Shown here piece by piece: positions 9,239-19,254 of a stretch of 64,000 bases of DNA (positions are counted from its first letter, which is position 1; each line of letters opens with the position of its first letter). Position numbers and translations under genes: made by a program. The stretch comes from Pseudomonas sp. WS 5079 (lineage in GTDB: Bacteria > Pseudomonadota > Gammaproteobacteria > Pseudomonadales > Pseudomonadaceae): positions 806,001 through 870,000 of the forward strand of contig NZ_JAAQWN010000002.1 of assembly GCF_012985465.1 (NCBI RefSeq). Direction: 5' to 3'. Below the pieces are notes generated by a model. It had not been told where the DNA came from. It ran no database searches and saw nothing but the letters and a program-made list of their open reading frames with translations.

Positions 9239-10336
9239 TCATTCTTTGCGCTGCGTCTCCAACTCTCGAATGGCCACTAACCTGCCAATCCCTTTATTGA
9301 TCGCTTCATTCCTTTTATCAAGCGCGTCTAATCGTCCAGCAGCATCTTGGGTCCCGGGCGTCGCTTCTGCTTTGTAGGGCCTGAAAACAAAATCGTTTTG
9401 CGTGGCGACCGCCTCCAGGTTTTTCTCTGCTGCACCGTACAGTTTCTCGAGAGTGTCAAGGCGAGCATCGGTCTCGGTTGGCCAGTTCGGGCTTTTTCCA
9501 AGAGCCGCGGCTTCGCCACCTTCAGCTAACGTCTGGATCGTATTAGCCGCATACAAATATTTTATCTCGGCGTTTTCCAGGCGCAAACTCACCATTGAGG
9601 CGTCTTGCGACCCAGTACTACCTGCTGCCGCCACGCCATTAGGGAGTTTACTCGGGGCTGGCAGGTGAGCAGGAGGTAGTAATGGGGTAGAAGCGGTAAA
9701 ACTGCCCTTGATACTTTCACCACTCCAGACAGACCCCGCGTAAGTGCCAACACTCAACGGCGTGCTGACAAGCCCATTTATAGAAGCATTCACAAAAGCA
9801 TCACGGGTAACAGTCTTCAGGGAAGTATCGGTCTTAAACACACCCGCCTTGACTAGACGATCTGCCGCAATCAGGTTGGCTGCCACATCACCAAATGTCT
9901 TGGGTTGTGCGACCACGGGCTTTGCCGGCCCAGAGAGCGATGAGCCGGGGTGCTGCGTCTTGAACGCAATCTCCCTGAAGTCACTGATTGCCTTGCTGTT
10001 GCGAGGGCCGACAGGCACACGGGGGCCCAAACTTGATGTAGGTACAAACTTGCCTTCGAGCCCAATAGTTGGGATTTTGGGCGAATTAAGACTGACCGAG
10101 GTCATTCCCCTGGGAAAACCACGGACTTTAAACCCTCTTTTAACACGCATAGAACCATCACCCGAATGCTCACCCGTGCTATTGGCCGCGCTGGAGCCCT
10201 GGGCCTGTAACTCATCCGCTACTTCATTTAAATTCGGAGCACCTTGGGTACTGGCTGACGCCTGTTGATTGGAAATACCAGGCATTAAATCTTTCACTTG
10301 CAACGGAACCGAAACAGGCAAACCTGTAACATTCAT
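9239..10336 (-). CDS. unknown protein, candidate type III secretion substrate
   Basis: A 365-residue protein with no family I can name. There is no Sec signal. The first 15 residues (MNVTGLPVSVPLQVK) contain no Asp or Glu, Val is at position 3, and the first 60 residues are rich in Ser, Gln, Asn and Gly (ISNQQASASTQGAPN), the pattern expected of a type III secretion signal. A basic patch (RVKRGFKVRGFPRG, ~63-76) follows, then a Pro/Ser-rich middle, and a helical, possibly coiled C-terminus from ~245. GAGG lies 7 bases before the ATG. Base and codon use are less GC-rich than in the neighbours, and the AT-rich flanks suggest acquisition between mpl and eatR. Secretion is an inference. Confidence 0.6.
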   Translation of the reverse strand: MNVTGLPVSVPLQVKDLMPGISNQQASASTQGAPNLNEVADELQAQGSSAANSTGEHSGDGSMRVKRGFKVRGFPRGMTSVSLNSPKIPTIGLEGKFVPTSSLGPRVPVGPRNSKAISDFREIAFKTQHPGSSLSGPAKPVVAQPKTFGDVAANLIAADRLVKAGVFKTDTSLKTVTRDAFVNASINGLVSTPLSVGTYAGSVWSGESIKGSFTASTPLLPPAHLPAPSKLPNGVAAAGSTGSQDASMVSLRLENAEIKYLYAANTIQTLAEGGEAAALGKSPNWPTETDARLDTLEKLYGAAEKNLEAVATQNDFVFRPYKAEATPGTQDAAGRLDALDKRNEAINKGIGRLVAIRELETQRKE

Positions 10337-10721
10337 ATCATCACCTCAATAGTAAAAATACGTTCATGACGCCTGAACAAAACTTGCCTACGCCTAGAGC
10401 CAATCGCTCTAAAATAATGAACCGTCCTTTCACCTTGAGTACGAATAAACTAGCGTTCAGTTCCACTGAGCAGGGAAATTAAAGCAGTCATTACAACTCG
10501 CAACATTCCACATTAGCGGCAATAGATTCAAGCTTAAAAAAGCAGAACGCCCGCATTAAATAATTACTTCACATTCACTTCCAACAAAAAACCTCACACC
10601 CCCAAGTTAAAACACACTTATCTAAAAGCCGGTTGACTACAGATTTAACCCGTACGGCGCCGACGCGCGACTGAATGCGCCAAGAAAGGCGCAAGAGGGC
10701 TGGCGCTGCCCTCGTCTCAAT
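10337..10721. other. AT-rich intergenic region
   Basis: 385 bases between the candidate secreted protein and the EatR-type regulator, clearly richer in A+T than the window average. Apart from the hrp-box-like element at 10436-10464, I see no gene, RNA or terminator in it. Confidence 0.6.
10436..10464 (-). promoter_or_regulatory. hrp-box-like promoter
   Basis: Read on the minus strand it is GGAACT-N16-GTACTCA. The HrpL-type ECF sigma consensus is GGAACC/T-N15/16-CCACNNA, so the -35 part is perfect, the spacing is allowed and the -10 part has two mismatches. It lies about 100 bases upstream of the start at 10336, in the correct orientation. Suggestive only. Confidence 0.35.
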
Positions 10722-12644
10722 TCAGCCCGCTGAGCGCAGAGCGATGCCATGCTTGCGTAGCTTGCGATACAGCGTATTGCGGCTAACGCCCAACTGCTCC
10801 GCGACCAGGGTCATATGCCAGCGCTGCTGCTCCAGCGTGGTCAGCAATGCCAAGCGTTCGGCGTCCTCCAAAGGTTGCTTGCCCCGCTGTACGGAGATAT
10901 GTGCCTGAGAAGGAACCTGGCGGATGACCGCCGGCAAGTCGTCCAGCCCAACGCGCCCACCGTCACACAGGGCGGCCAGTGTGCGCAGCACCGTACGCAG
11001 TTGGCGCACGTTTCCCGGCCAGGAATAATCCAGCAGCGCCTGACGAGCCTCGACAGCCAGTGCTATCGCCTGTCCGTCTGCTTCTTGCGCCAGTAGAAAG
11101 TCCAGTAGCTGGGACTTGTCACTGCGTTCGCGCAGCGGCGGCAACGCCACTTCCAGGCCGTTGAGGCGATAGTACAAGTCTTCACGGAAGGTGCCGTTGG
11201 CGACCCGCGCCAGCAAGTCCCGGTGGGTGGCGCTGATGATGCGCACGTTCACCGCTTGCGGCTCGCCACCAATGGGCACCACCAACCGGTCTTCCAGCAC
11301 CCTTAATAGCCGGGTCTGCAAAGCCAGGGGCATGTCGCCGATCTCGTCGAGGAACAGCGTGCCACCATCTGCCTGTTGCAGCTTGCCGCGCATGCCTTCC
11401 TTGCGGGCGCCGGTGAAGCTGCCGCCGCGGTAGCCAAATAGCTCGCTCTCAATCAGGCTTTCCGGGATGGCCGCGCAGTTCAGGGCCACGAAGGCTTTGT
11501 CAGCGCGTTGGCTGGCGTGGTGTACAGCTTTGGCGAAGGCCTCCTTGCCGGAGCCGGTTTCGCCATTGATCAGCAGTGGCACGTCGCGCTCAAAAACCCG
11601 CAGGGCCTTGCGAAAATCATTCTGCAGCGCCTCATCGCCCAGGCAGATGCCCGGCAAGTGCGGCCGCTCGACCTTGGGCGGCGGCGCTACTACCGGGCTG
11701 GGCGCGCGCCGGGCTTCGCCACGCAGCACCGCAAACAGGCCGCGCCCATCACGGGTACGCAAGGGCCAACTGGCGCTGGCGTTGGAACTGGCGCGCCCAA
11801 GCAAGTCATCCAGGGTGCAGTCGAAAAACATCTCCACCGGCAGGCCCAACAGGCGTCCGCGTGGCTGGCCCAGCAGGTTCTGCGCGCTTTGGTTGAGCGC
11901 ACAGATCCGCCCTTCACCGTCGAACGCCAACAGTCCTTCGCTGAACAGGCCCACGGATTCGGCCTGCAGGTGGAAACGCAGCAGCCAGTGGTTTTCAAAG
12001 TGGCGCAGGAAATAGCAGCTCTCGATCATCTTCGCCGAAAGATTGACCAGCGCCATGGTGTGGAACTGGCTCTGGCGCGACACCGCTTCGCGGGCCGAGG
12101 ACACGTCGAGCACCGCCAGCAGGTCGCCATGGGGGTCGAACACCGGGCTGGCCGAGCAGGTCAGCCCGGTATGGCGCCCGCGAAAGTGTTCGTCGCGATG
12201 AATGGTCAGGGCCTGGCGCTCCACCAGGCAGGTGCCGATACCGTTCGTGCCTTCGCAGGCCTCGCTCCAGTCGGCGCCGAGCCACAGGCCGGCATGCTCG
12301 AACACCTTGCGTTCGCTGGGCGCGGTGACGCAATTGAGGATCACCCCTCGCGCATCGGTGAGCAGCACTGCGTGCCCGGCGCCGGAAAGCTGTTGATGCA
12401 AATTGTTCATTTCAGTGCCGGCGATGTGCAGCACCTGTTGCAGGCGCTCGCGGCTTTCCAGCAGGCGATCATGCTCCAGCACCGTGGGAGCGACGGTCAG
12501 GGCCGGGTCAAGGTGGTAATCCTCCAGGCAGCGCAGCCAGGAGCGGGCAATCGAGGGGTCGCTGCCGGGACCGTGCAGCGGGTCTTGCCCACGGGTGACC
12601 GTCAGGACTTGCCGGGCATGGCGGCTGAAATGATCGTTGTGCAT
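10722..12644 (-). CDS. eatR: sigma-54 activator of ethanolamine catabolism (EatR-like)
   Basis: A 640-residue AcoR-type enhancer-binding protein. N-terminal GAF and PAS-like sensing regions cover ~60-310. The AAA+ domain (~320-560) shows INGETGSGKEAFAKAVH (Walker A), ESELFGYRGGSFTGARKEG (the GAFTGA loop reads GSFTGA) and GGTLFLDEIGDMP (Walker B). A Fis-type helix-turn-helix ends the protein (MTLVAEQLGVSRNTLYRKLRKHG). The neighbours and the sigma-54 site point to the EatR role described in P. aeruginosa (PA4021): activation of exaC-eat-eutBC with RpoN. The start at 12644, not 12767, has GGAG upstream. It is divergent from exaC. Confidence 0.88.
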   Translation of the reverse strand: MHNDHFSRHARQVLTVTRGQDPLHGPGSDPSIARSWLRCLEDYHLDPALTVAPTVLEHDRLLESRERLQQVLHIAGTEMNNLHQQLSGAGHAVLLTDARGVILNCVTAPSERKVFEHAGLWLGADWSEACEGTNGIGTCLVERQALTIHRDEHFRGRHTGLTCSASPVFDPHGDLLAVLDVSSAREAVSRQSQFHTMALVNLSAKMIESCYFLRHFENHWLLRFHLQAESVGLFSEGLLAFDGEGRICALNQSAQNLLGQPRGRLLGLPVEMFFDCTLDDLLGRASSNASASWPLRTRDGRGLFAVLRGEARRAPSPVVAPPPKVERPHLPGICLGDEALQNDFRKALRVFERDVPLLINGETGSGKEAFAKAVHHASQRADKAFVALNCAAIPESLIESELFGYRGGSFTGARKEGMRGKLQQADGGTLFLDEIGDMPLALQTRLLRVLEDRLVVPIGGEPQAVNVRIISATHRDLLARVANGTFREDLYYRLNGLEVALPPLRERSDKSQLLDFLLAQEADGQAIALAVEARQALLDYSWPGNVRQLRTVLRTLAALCDGGRVGLDDLPAVIRQVPSQAHISVQRGKQPLEDAERLALLTTLEQQRWHMTLVAEQLGVSRNTLYRKLRKHGIALRSAG

Positions 12645-12740
12645 ATTCTTATTGTTCTCCTGTTGCGTGGGACACACCGCGGACCGGGGCACCCAGCATC
12701 CTCCAGGCCTTGGCGCATTGCAATCCCGGGGCGACCCATG

Positions 12741-12789
12741 GGTCACAGGCTGTACCTTGCATGGCACAAAGTGTCACACAGGCTGTACC
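12741..12789. promoter_or_regulatory. paired upstream activating sites, probably for EatR
   Basis: A 13-base direct repeat CACAGGCTGTACC occurs at 12744-12756 and 12777-12789, exactly 33 bases apart, about three helical turns. Each copy contains the dyad ACAGGCTGT. They lie 66-110 bases before the sigma-54 promoter of exaC, the usual place for enhancer-binding protein sites. Confidence 0.6.
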
Positions 12790-12854
12790 AGACCTGTCAC
12801 AACAACGCCTTGCAACAAACCCAGAACCCTTGATTTACCTGGCCTGCAAGGCAC

Positions 12855-12870
12855 TGGCCCGACCTTTGCT
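12855..12870 (+). promoter_or_regulatory. sigma-54 (-24/-12) promoter of exaC
   Basis: TGGCCCGACCTTTGCT matches the RpoN consensus TGGCAC-N5-TTGCA/T with the invariant GG and GC exactly 10 bases apart. It lies 66 bases before the exaC start, with an EatR-type activator gene divergent from it. Confidence 0.75.
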
Positions 12871-12935
12871 CTACGCTTTATCAAGCGCAGCCACGCTGCA
12901 CTCCAATAAACATAAGAAGTCAGGAGATACCCACC

Positions 12936-14456
12936 ATGCGTTACGCACACCCCGGTACTGAAGGCGCTATCGTTTCGTTCAAGGCCAAGTACGGCAACTA
13001 CATCGGTGGCGAATTTGTGGCCCCGGTCGATGGCAACTACTTCACCAATACTTCGCCGGTTAACGGCAAGCCCATCGCCGAATTCCCACGCTCCACAGCC
13101 AAGGACATCGACAAGGCACTGGACGCCGCCCACGCCGCCGCTGACGCCTGGGGCAAGACCTCGGCCCAGGACCGCTCGCTGGTGCTGCTCAAGATTGCCG
13201 ACCGCATCGAACAGAACCTCGAACTGCTGGCCGTCACCGAAACCTGGGACAACGGCAAGGCAGTGCGCGAAACCCTCAACGCCGATATCCCCCTGGCGGC
13301 TGACCACTTCCGTTACTTCGCCGGCTGCATCCGCGCCCAGGAAGGCAGCAGCGCCGAGATCAATGAACACACCGCCGCCTATCACTTCCACGAACCCCTG
13401 GGCGTGGTCGGGCAGATCATCCCGTGGAACTTCCCGCTGCTGATGGCCGCCTGGAAACTCGCGCCGGCCCTGGCCGCCGGTAACTGCGTGGTACTCAAGC
13501 CCGCCGAGCAGACCCCGCTGGGCATCAACGTGCTGATGGAAGTGATCGGCGACCTGCTGCCACCGGGCGTACTGAACGTGGTACACGGTTTCGGCAAGGA
13601 AGCAGGCGAAGCCCTGGCGACCAGCAAGCGTATCGCCAAGATCGCCTTCACCGGCTCCACCCCGGTGGGCTCGCACATCATGCATTGCGCGGCCGAGAAC
13701 ATTATTCCGTCCACCGTTGAGCTGGGCGGCAAGTCGCCGAACATCTTCTTCGCCGACATCATGAAAGCCGAACCGCAATTTATCGAAAAGGCCGCCGAAG
13801 GCCTGGTGCTGGCGTTCTTCAACCAGGGCGAAGTGTGCACCTGCCCATCCCGCGCGCTGGTGGAAGAGTCGATCTACGACGACTTCATGAAAGTGGTGAT
13901 GAAGAAGGTCGAGTCGATCAAACGTGGCGACCCGCTGGACACCGACACCATGGTGGGCGCCCAGGCGTCCGAGCAGCAGTTCGACAAGATCCTGTCGTAC
14001 CTGGAAATCGCCAAAGGCGAAGGCGCCGAGCTGCTGACCGGCGGCAAAGTGGAGAAACTGACCGGCGACCTGGCAACCGGCTATTACATCCAACCGACCC
14101 TGCTCAAGGGCACCAACAAGATGCGCGTGTTCCAGGAAGAAATCTTTGGCCCGGTGGTAAGCATCACCACCTTCAAGGATGAAGCCGAAGCCCTGGCGAT
14201 TGCCAACGACACCGAGTTTGGCCTGGGTGCCGGCTTGTGGACCCGCGACATCAACCGCGCGTACCGCATGGGCCGGGCGATCAAGGCCGGGCGTGTGTGG
14301 ACCAACTGCTATCACCTGTACCCCGCGCATGCGGCGTTTGGTGGCTACAAGAAATCCGGTGTGGGCCGTGAGACGCACAAGATGATGTTGGATCACTATC
14401 AGCAGACCAAGAACCTGCTGGTGAGCTACGACATCAACCCACTGGGCTTCTTCTAA
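12936..14456 (+). CDS. exaC: NAD+-dependent acetaldehyde dehydrogenase ExaC
   Basis: A 506-residue aldehyde dehydrogenase. The catalytic residues are in place: Glu262 in VELGGKSPN and Cys301 in [12 protein letters not shown]. In this setting it oxidises the acetaldehyde released by ethanolamine ammonia-lyase to acetate; ExaC is also used in ethanol oxidation. The start [27 protein letters not shown] follows AGGAG by a short spacer. It is the first gene behind the sigma-54 promoter at 12855. A REPIN separates it from the eat permease gene. Confidence 0.93.
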   Translation: MRYAHPGTEGAIVSFKAKYGNYIGGEFVAPVDGNYFTNTSPVNGKPIAEFPRSTAKDIDKALDAAHAAADAWGKTSAQDRSLVLLKIADRIEQNLELLAVTETWDNGKAVRETLNADIPLAADHFRYFAGCIRAQEGSSAEINEHTAAYHFHEPLGVVGQIIPWNFPLLMAAWKLAPALAAGNCVVLKPAEQTPLGINVLMEVIGDLLPPGVLNVVHGFGKEAGEALATSKRIAKIAFTGSTPVGSHIMHCAAENIIPSTVELGGKSPNIFFADIMKAEPQFIEKAAEGLVLAFFNQGEVCTCPSRALVEESIYDDFMKVVMKKVESIKRGDPLDTDTMVGAQASEQQFDKILSYLEIAKGEGAELLTGGKVEKLTGDLATGYYIQPTLLKGTNKMRVFQEEIFGPVVSITTFKDEAEALAIANDTEFGLGAGLWTRDINRAYRMGRAIKAGRVWTNCYHLYPAHAAFGGYKKSGVGRETHKMMLDHYQQTKNLLVSYDINPLGFF

Positions 14457-14500
14457 GCCTCTAAATGGTACGCCGCTCCTACATTTGAAATGCAACCAAC

Positions 14501-14590
14501 TGTAGGAGCTGGCTTGCCAGCGATAGCAATTCCACATTCAGCAAAGATGCTGACTTGACCGGCCCCATCGCTGGCAAGCCAGCTCCTACA
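14501..14590. repeat. REPIN (two inverted REP copies)
   Basis: TGTAGGAGCTGGCTTGCCAGCGAT at 14501-14524 and its inverted copy ATCGCTGGCAAGCCAGCTCCTACA at 14567-14590, with ~42 bases between them. It lies between exaC and eat, inside the presumed ethanolamine operon. Confidence 0.85.
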
Positions 14591-14670
14591 ATGAACGTCG
14601 CCAAGTGCTTGCTTCCTCATCCGGCACAAAGATGTCGAGCTAAAACAATAACAATGAAAGGTACTTCCCC

Positions 14671-16104
14671 ATGCCTAGCGAACCGACAGGATCCTCCGTC
14701 GACTTCGAAAAAGTCGGCTCCGAATACTTCCAGCAACGAGAATTGAAAAAAGGCGCCGCCGGCTGGGTGCTCCTGGTCGGCCTCGGCGTGGCCTATGTGA
14801 TTTCCGGCGACTACGCCGGTTGGAACTTCGGCCTCGCCCAGGGCGGCTGGGGCGGGATGTTTCTCGCCACATTGCTGATGGCCACCATGTACTTGTGCAT
14901 GTGTTTCTCCCTGGCCGAACTGTCCTCCATGATTCCTACGGCGGGCGGCGGCTATGGTTTTGCCCGCAGCGCCTTCGGCCCTTGGGGCGGGTTCCTTACC
15001 GGCACGGCGATCCTGATCGAATACGCCATCGCCCCCGCCGCGATCGCGGTGTTTATCGGCGCCTATTGCGAGTCGCTGTTCGGCATTGGCGGCTGGATGA
15101 TCTACCTGGCGTTCTACATCATCTTTATCGGCATCCATATCTTTGGCGTCGGTGAAGCGCTGAAGCTGATGTTCGTGATCACCGCCGTCGCCGCCATTGC
15201 CCTGGGCGTGTTCCTGGTATCGATGGTGCCGCACTTCAACGTCGCCAACCTGCTGGACATTCCCGTGACCGAGGCCAAGGGCGCCAGCAGTTTCCTGCCG
15301 TTCGGCTACGTGGGCGTGTGGGCCGCGATCCCTTATGCGATCTGGTTTTTCCTCGCCGTCGAAGGCGTGCCCCTGGCCGCCGAAGAAACCAAGAACCCCA
15401 AGCGCGACCTGCCCCGTGGCCTGATCGGCGCGATTGTGGTGCTCACCAGTTTCGCCCTGCTGATCCTGGTGATCGCTCCGGGCGGCGCCGGCACCCTGGC
15501 ATTGGTCAAGTCCGGCAACCCGCTGGTGGAATCCCTGGCCCTGGCCTATGGCGGCTCGACCTGGATGGGCAGCTTCGTCAACCTGGTGGGCCTGGCCGGG
15601 CTGATCGCGAGTTTCTTCTCGATCATCTACGCCTACTCCCGGCAGATTTTCGCCCTGTCCCGCGCGGGCTACCTGCCGCGCAAACTGTCGCAAACCAATA
15701 AAAGCAAGGCGCCGGTGCTGGCCCTGGTCATTCCCGGGATTATCGGTTTTGGCCTGTCGCTGACCGGCCAGGGCGACCTGCTGATCTTGGTGGCGGTATT
15801 TGGCGCGACGATTTCCTACGTGCTGATGATGGCCGCGCATATCACCCTGCGCATCCGTCGCCCCAAAATGGAGCGGCCATACCGCACACCGGGCGGCATC
15901 TTCACCTCGGGCCTGGCGTTGGTACTGGCCTGCATCGCTGTAGTGGCGGGCTTCCTGGTGGATCCGCGCGTGGTGATTGGCGCCGCGATCATCTATGGAG
16001 TATTAATTGCTTACTTTGCTTTCTACAGTCGGCATCACTTGGTAGCAGGCACGCCGGAAGAGGAATTCGCGGCGATCCAGGCCGCAGAGGCCGCCTTGCA
16101 CTAA
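14671..16104 (+). CDS. eat: ethanolamine permease Eat
   Basis: A 477-residue APC-superfamily transporter with about twelve membrane segments. The characteristic N-terminal stretch VAYVISGDYAGWNFGLAQGGW (~38-58) and the PTAGGGYGFARSAFGPWGGF block (~90-110) are typical of the bacterial ethanolamine permease branch. It brings ethanolamine into the cytoplasm for EutBC. It is followed after 52 bp by eutB on the same strand. A hydrophilic 25-residue N-terminus precedes the first membrane helix. Substrate assignment rests on family and context, which agree. Confidence 0.92.
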   Translation: MPSEPTGSSVDFEKVGSEYFQQRELKKGAAGWVLLVGLGVAYVISGDYAGWNFGLAQGGWGGMFLATLLMATMYLCMCFSLAELSSMIPTAGGGYGFARSAFGPWGGFLTGTAILIEYAIAPAAIAVFIGAYCESLFGIGGWMIYLAFYIIFIGIHIFGVGEALKLMFVITAVAAIALGVFLVSMVPHFNVANLLDIPVTEAKGASSFLPFGYVGVWAAIPYAIWFFLAVEGVPLAAEETKNPKRDLPRGLIGAIVVLTSFALLILVIAPGGAGTLALVKSGNPLVESLALAYGGSTWMGSFVNLVGLAGLIASFFSIIYAYSRQIFALSRAGYLPRKLSQTNKSKAPVLALVIPGIIGFGLSLTGQGDLLILVAVFGATISYVLMMAAHITLRIRRPKMERPYRTPGGIFTSGLALVLACIAVVAGFLVDPRVVIGAAIIYGVLIAYFAFYSRHHLVAGTPEEEFAAIQAAEAALH

Positions 16105-16156
16105 ACGCCGTAAACCACGGCGCGGGCCAACGCCCGCGCCGTCATGGAGAGTCTGT

Positions 16157-17551
16157 ATGGCAAGTTTTTCCCACTCGGTCGGTGCATTGACCTACCGTTT
16201 CGATAGCCTCAAGGACGTGATGGCCAAGGCCAGTCCCGCCCGCTCCGGGGACTTTCTGGCCGGCGTCGCCGCGCAGAACGACGGCGAACGGGTGGCGGCG
16301 CAGATGGCCCTGGCCAATATCCCGTTGAAGCACTTCCTTGAGGAGGCGCTGATCCCGTACGAAAGCGATGAAGTCACCCGCCTGATCATCGACACCCACG
16401 ACCAGCAGGCCTTTGCCGTGGTCAGCCACCTGACCGTCGGCGGCCTGCGGGACTGGCTGCTCAGCGACGCGGCCGACGAACACAGCCTGCGCGCCCTGGC
16501 GCCAGGGCTGACCCCGGAAATGGCCGCCGCCGTGTCGAAGATCATGCGCGTGCAGGACCTGGTGCTGGTGGCGCAGAAGATCCGCGTCGTCACCCAGTTT
16601 CGCGGCACCCTGGGCCTGCGCGGGCGATTGTCGACGCGCCTGCAACCCAATCATCCGACCGATGAGCCGGCGGGCATCGCCGCGAGCATCCTCGACGGCC
16701 TGCTGTACGGCAACGGCGACGCCATGATCGGCATCAACCCGGCCACCGACAGCATCGCCTCGATCTGCGCCATGCTGGAAATGCTCGATGCGATCATCCA
16801 GCGCTACGAAATCCCGACCCAGGCCTGTGTGCTGACCCACGTCACCACCTCCATCGAAGCCATCAACCGTGGCGTGCCGCTGGACCTGGTGTTCCAGTCG
16901 ATTGCCGGCACCGAGGCGGCCAACGCCAGTTTCGGGATCAGCCTGAGTGTGCTGCAGGAGGGCTACGACGCGGGCTTGAGCCTGAATCGCGGGACCCTGG
17001 GGCAAAACCTGATGTATTTCGAGACCGGCCAGGGCAGCGCTCTGTCGGCCAACGCCCACTTTGGGATTGACCAACAAACCTGCGAAACCCGCGCCTATGC
17101 GGTAGCGCGGCACTTCAAGCCGTTTTTGGTCAACACCGTGGTCGGTTTTATCGGCCCCGAGTACCTGTACAACGGCAAGCAGATCATCCGCGCCGGCCTC
17201 GAGGACCATTTCTGCGGCAAGCTGCTGGGCGTGCCCATGGGCTGCGACATCTGCTACACCAACCATGCCGAAGCCGACCAGGACGATATGGACACCCTGC
17301 TGACCCTGCTGGGCGTAGCCGGGATCAACTTCATCATGGGCATCCCGGGCTCCGACGACATCATGCTCAATTACCAGACCACTTCCTTCCACGACGCACT
17401 CTATGCCAGGCAAACCCTGGGCTTAAAGCCCGCGCCGGAATTTGAACAGTGGCTGGCGAAAATGGGCATCTTCACCCAAGCCGATGGCAAGGTGCGGTTT
17501 GGCAACAATCTGCCACCGGCCTTCCGCCACGCCTTGGCGCAATTGGGATGA
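16157..17551 (+). CDS. eutB: ethanolamine ammonia-lyase large subunit EutB
   Basis: A 464-residue TIM-barrel subunit of the adenosylcobalamin-dependent enzyme that splits ethanolamine into acetaldehyde and ammonia. Conserved EutB stretches are present ([86 protein letters not shown]). Length is normal. Its stop overlaps an ATG of the eutC frame, and the more likely eutC start follows 11 bases later. No microcompartment shell genes are nearby, so this is the short cytosolic pathway. It needs cobalamin; BtuB and BtuF-like genes lie about 28 kb downstream. Confidence 0.96.
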   Translation: MASFSHSVGALTYRFDSLKDVMAKASPARSGDFLAGVAAQNDGERVAAQMALANIPLKHFLEEALIPYESDEVTRLIIDTHDQQAFAVVSHLTVGGLRDWLLSDAADEHSLRALAPGLTPEMAAAVSKIMRVQDLVLVAQKIRVVTQFRGTLGLRGRLSTRLQPNHPTDEPAGIAASILDGLLYGNGDAMIGINPATDSIASICAMLEMLDAIIQRYEIPTQACVLTHVTTSIEAINRGVPLDLVFQSIAGTEAANASFGISLSVLQEGYDAGLSLNRGTLGQNLMYFETGQGSALSANAHFGIDQQTCETRAYAVARHFKPFLVNTVVGFIGPEYLYNGKQIIRAGLEDHFCGKLLGVPMGCDICYTNHAEADQDDMDTLLTLLGVAGINFIMGIPGSDDIMLNYQTTSFHDALYARQTLGLKPAPEFEQWLAKMGIFTQADGKVRFGNNLPPAFRHALAQLG

Positions 17552-17562
17552 AGGAGCCTCCA

Positions 17563-18387
17563 GTGCAAATCGACACACCTGAAAGCGATAATCCATGGCT
17601 GGAACTGCGGCGCCTGACCCCGGCGCGGATCGCCCTGGGCCGTACCGGCACTAGCATTCCCACGGGCGCGCAACTGGACTTCCAGTTCGCCCATGCCCAG
17701 GCCCGCGACGCGGTACACCTACCGTTTGACCATGCCGGCCTGAGCAACCAAATGACCGAGCGCGGCCGCGACAGCCTGTTGCTGCACAGCGCCGCGCCCG
17801 ATCGCCACAGCTACCTGCAACGCCCGGACCTGGGGCGGCGCCTGAGCGATGAGTCGGCACAGATACTGCGCGACTACGCCCTGGCCAACCCGGGCGGGGT
17901 GGACCTGGCGGTGGTGGTGGCCGATGGTTTATCGGCGCTGGCGGTGCATAAACATACCGCGCCGTTTCTGACACGCATGGAAGAACAGACCCACGCCGAA
18001 GGCTGGTCATTGTCGCCGGTGATCCTGGTGGAACAAGGCCGGGTGGCGGTCGCCGATGAGATCGGCCAGTTGCTTGGGGCCAAAATGGTGGTGATCCTGA
18101 TCGGCGAACGGCCGGGGCTCAGTTCGCCGGACAGCCTGGGGCTGTATTTCACCTACAACCCCAAGGTTGGCCTGACCGATGCCTACCGCAACTGTATTTC
18201 CAATGTGCGCCTGGAGGGCCTGAGTTACGGGATGGCCGCGCACCGCCTGCTGTACTTGATGCGCGAGGCCTGTCGGCGGCAGTTGTCGGGAGTCAACCTC
18301 AAGGATGAGGCCCAGGTTCAGACCCTGGAGTCGGACGATCCTGACCTGATGAAAGGTAACTTCCTGCTCAGCCCACCCAAGGAGTGA
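17563..18387 (+). CDS. eutC: ethanolamine ammonia-lyase small subunit EutC
   Basis: A 274-residue small subunit that with EutB binds the adenosylcobalamin cofactor. It shows the EutC patterns [39 protein letters not shown] and [24 protein letters not shown]. The start is ambiguous: an ATG at 17548 overlaps the eutB stop, but the GTG at 17563 sits 6 bases after a perfect AAGGAG (17551-17556) and is preferred. It is the last gene of the ethanolamine operon; no clear terminator follows. Confidence 0.94.
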   Translation: MQIDTPESDNPWLELRRLTPARIALGRTGTSIPTGAQLDFQFAHAQARDAVHLPFDHAGLSNQMTERGRDSLLLHSAAPDRHSYLQRPDLGRRLSDESAQILRDYALANPGGVDLAVVVADGLSALAVHKHTAPFLTRMEEQTHAEGWSLSPVILVEQGRVAVADEIGQLLGAKMVVILIGERPGLSSPDSLGLYFTYNPKVGLTDAYRNCISNVRLEGLSYGMAAHRLLYLMREACRRQLSGVNLKDEAQVQTLESDDPDLMKGNFLLSPPKE

Positions 18388-18492
18388 TGCCGGCACGATT
18401 GCGATTTTTCGCCGCTTTAGGCAGCATCAAGCAGCGGGCGCCCGAGTAATGGACCGTTTGCCGTCGTATTCCTATAGAAGTTGAGGCCTAGC

Positions 18493-18951
18493 ATGCGGAT
18501 TACTCAAGCGACTCTGGAACACCTGGACCTGTTGACCCCATTATTCGTCAAATACCGCGAATTCTATGGCGCGCTGCCCTTTCCTGACTCATCCCGGGCC
18601 TTTCTGGAAAAGCGCCTGCGGCGCAAGGAATCGGTGATTTACCTGGCCCTGGCGGATGACGACGACAACAAACTGCTGGGCTTTTGCCAGCTGTATCCGA
18701 GCTTTTCTTCGCTGTCGTTGAAACGGGTGTGGATCCTCAATGACATCTACGTCGCCGAAGATGCCCGCCGCCAACTGGTGGCCGACAACCTGATGCGCAC
18801 CGCAAAAAAAATGGCCAAGGAAACCAATGCCGTGCGTTTGCGCGTGTCGACCAGCAGTGATAACGCCGTGGCGCAGAAGACCTATGAGTCCATGGGCTTT
18901 CGTGAAGACACCGAGTTCAAGAACTACACATTGCCGATCAGCGAAGACTAA
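18493..18951 (+). CDS. GNAT family N-acetyltransferase
   Basis: A 152-residue acetyl-CoA-dependent acetyltransferase. The GNAT core is visible: FCQLYPSFSSLSLKRVWILNDIYVAEDARRQLVADNLMRTA (strand 4 plus a variant of the acetyl-CoA loop, where the usual R/Q-x-x-G-x-G/A reads RRQLVA) and the C-terminal NAVAQKTYESMGFRED. Substrate unknown. The ATG at 18493 is chosen; the TTG four codons upstream has no ribosome site. It stands alone between eutC and a REPIN. Confidence 0.88.
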   Translation: MRITQATLEHLDLLTPLFVKYREFYGALPFPDSSRAFLEKRLRRKESVIYLALADDDDNKLLGFCQLYPSFSSLSLKRVWILNDIYVAEDARRQLVADNLMRTAKKMAKETNAVRLRVSTSSDNAVAQKTYESMGFREDTEFKNYTLPISED

Positions 18952-18978
18952 AAGCCATTCACCCAAACACCAAAAAAA

Positions 18979-19071
18979 ATGTGGGAGCGGGCTTGCCCGC
19001 GATAGCGCTGGGTCAATCGAGGTATTTCTCACTGACACGCCGCTATCGCGGGCAAGCCCGCTCCCACATTT
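18979..19071. repeat. REPIN (two inverted REP copies)
   Basis: ATGTGGGAGCGGGCTTGCCC begins the left copy at 18979 and the inverted right copy GGGCAAGCCCGCTCCCACAT ends at ~19069, a nearly symmetrical pair of the GTGGGAGCGGGC subfamily. It lies between the GNAT gene and dedA. Confidence 0.88.
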
Positions 19072-19143
19072 GGATCAGTGCTAGTCAGAATAGCTGCGAC
19101 ATCCCCCGCTACAAAACCAACACGCTTTTCATCATTCAATCCG

Positions 19144-19149
19144 TATAAT
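19144..19149 (+). promoter_or_regulatory. -10 box upstream of dedA
   Basis: A perfect TATAAT lies 106 bases before the dedA start. No good -35 hexamer is seen at 16-18 bases upstream, so the promoter is only partly supported. Confidence 0.4.
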
Positions 19150-19254
19150 GCCGACCTTTTAGGGTTGTAAGAAAAACGGCATACACGCGTAGCCTTATTA
19201 CCCGCTGCCTCCGCACAGGCCCGCTGAGTCGGGCCATTCACACAGGTGCCATCC

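Noticed and set aside
18979..19071. repeats considered as a CRISPR array
   Set aside because: These and the similar repeats elsewhere are inverted REP pairs dispersed through the window, not regularly spaced direct repeats.
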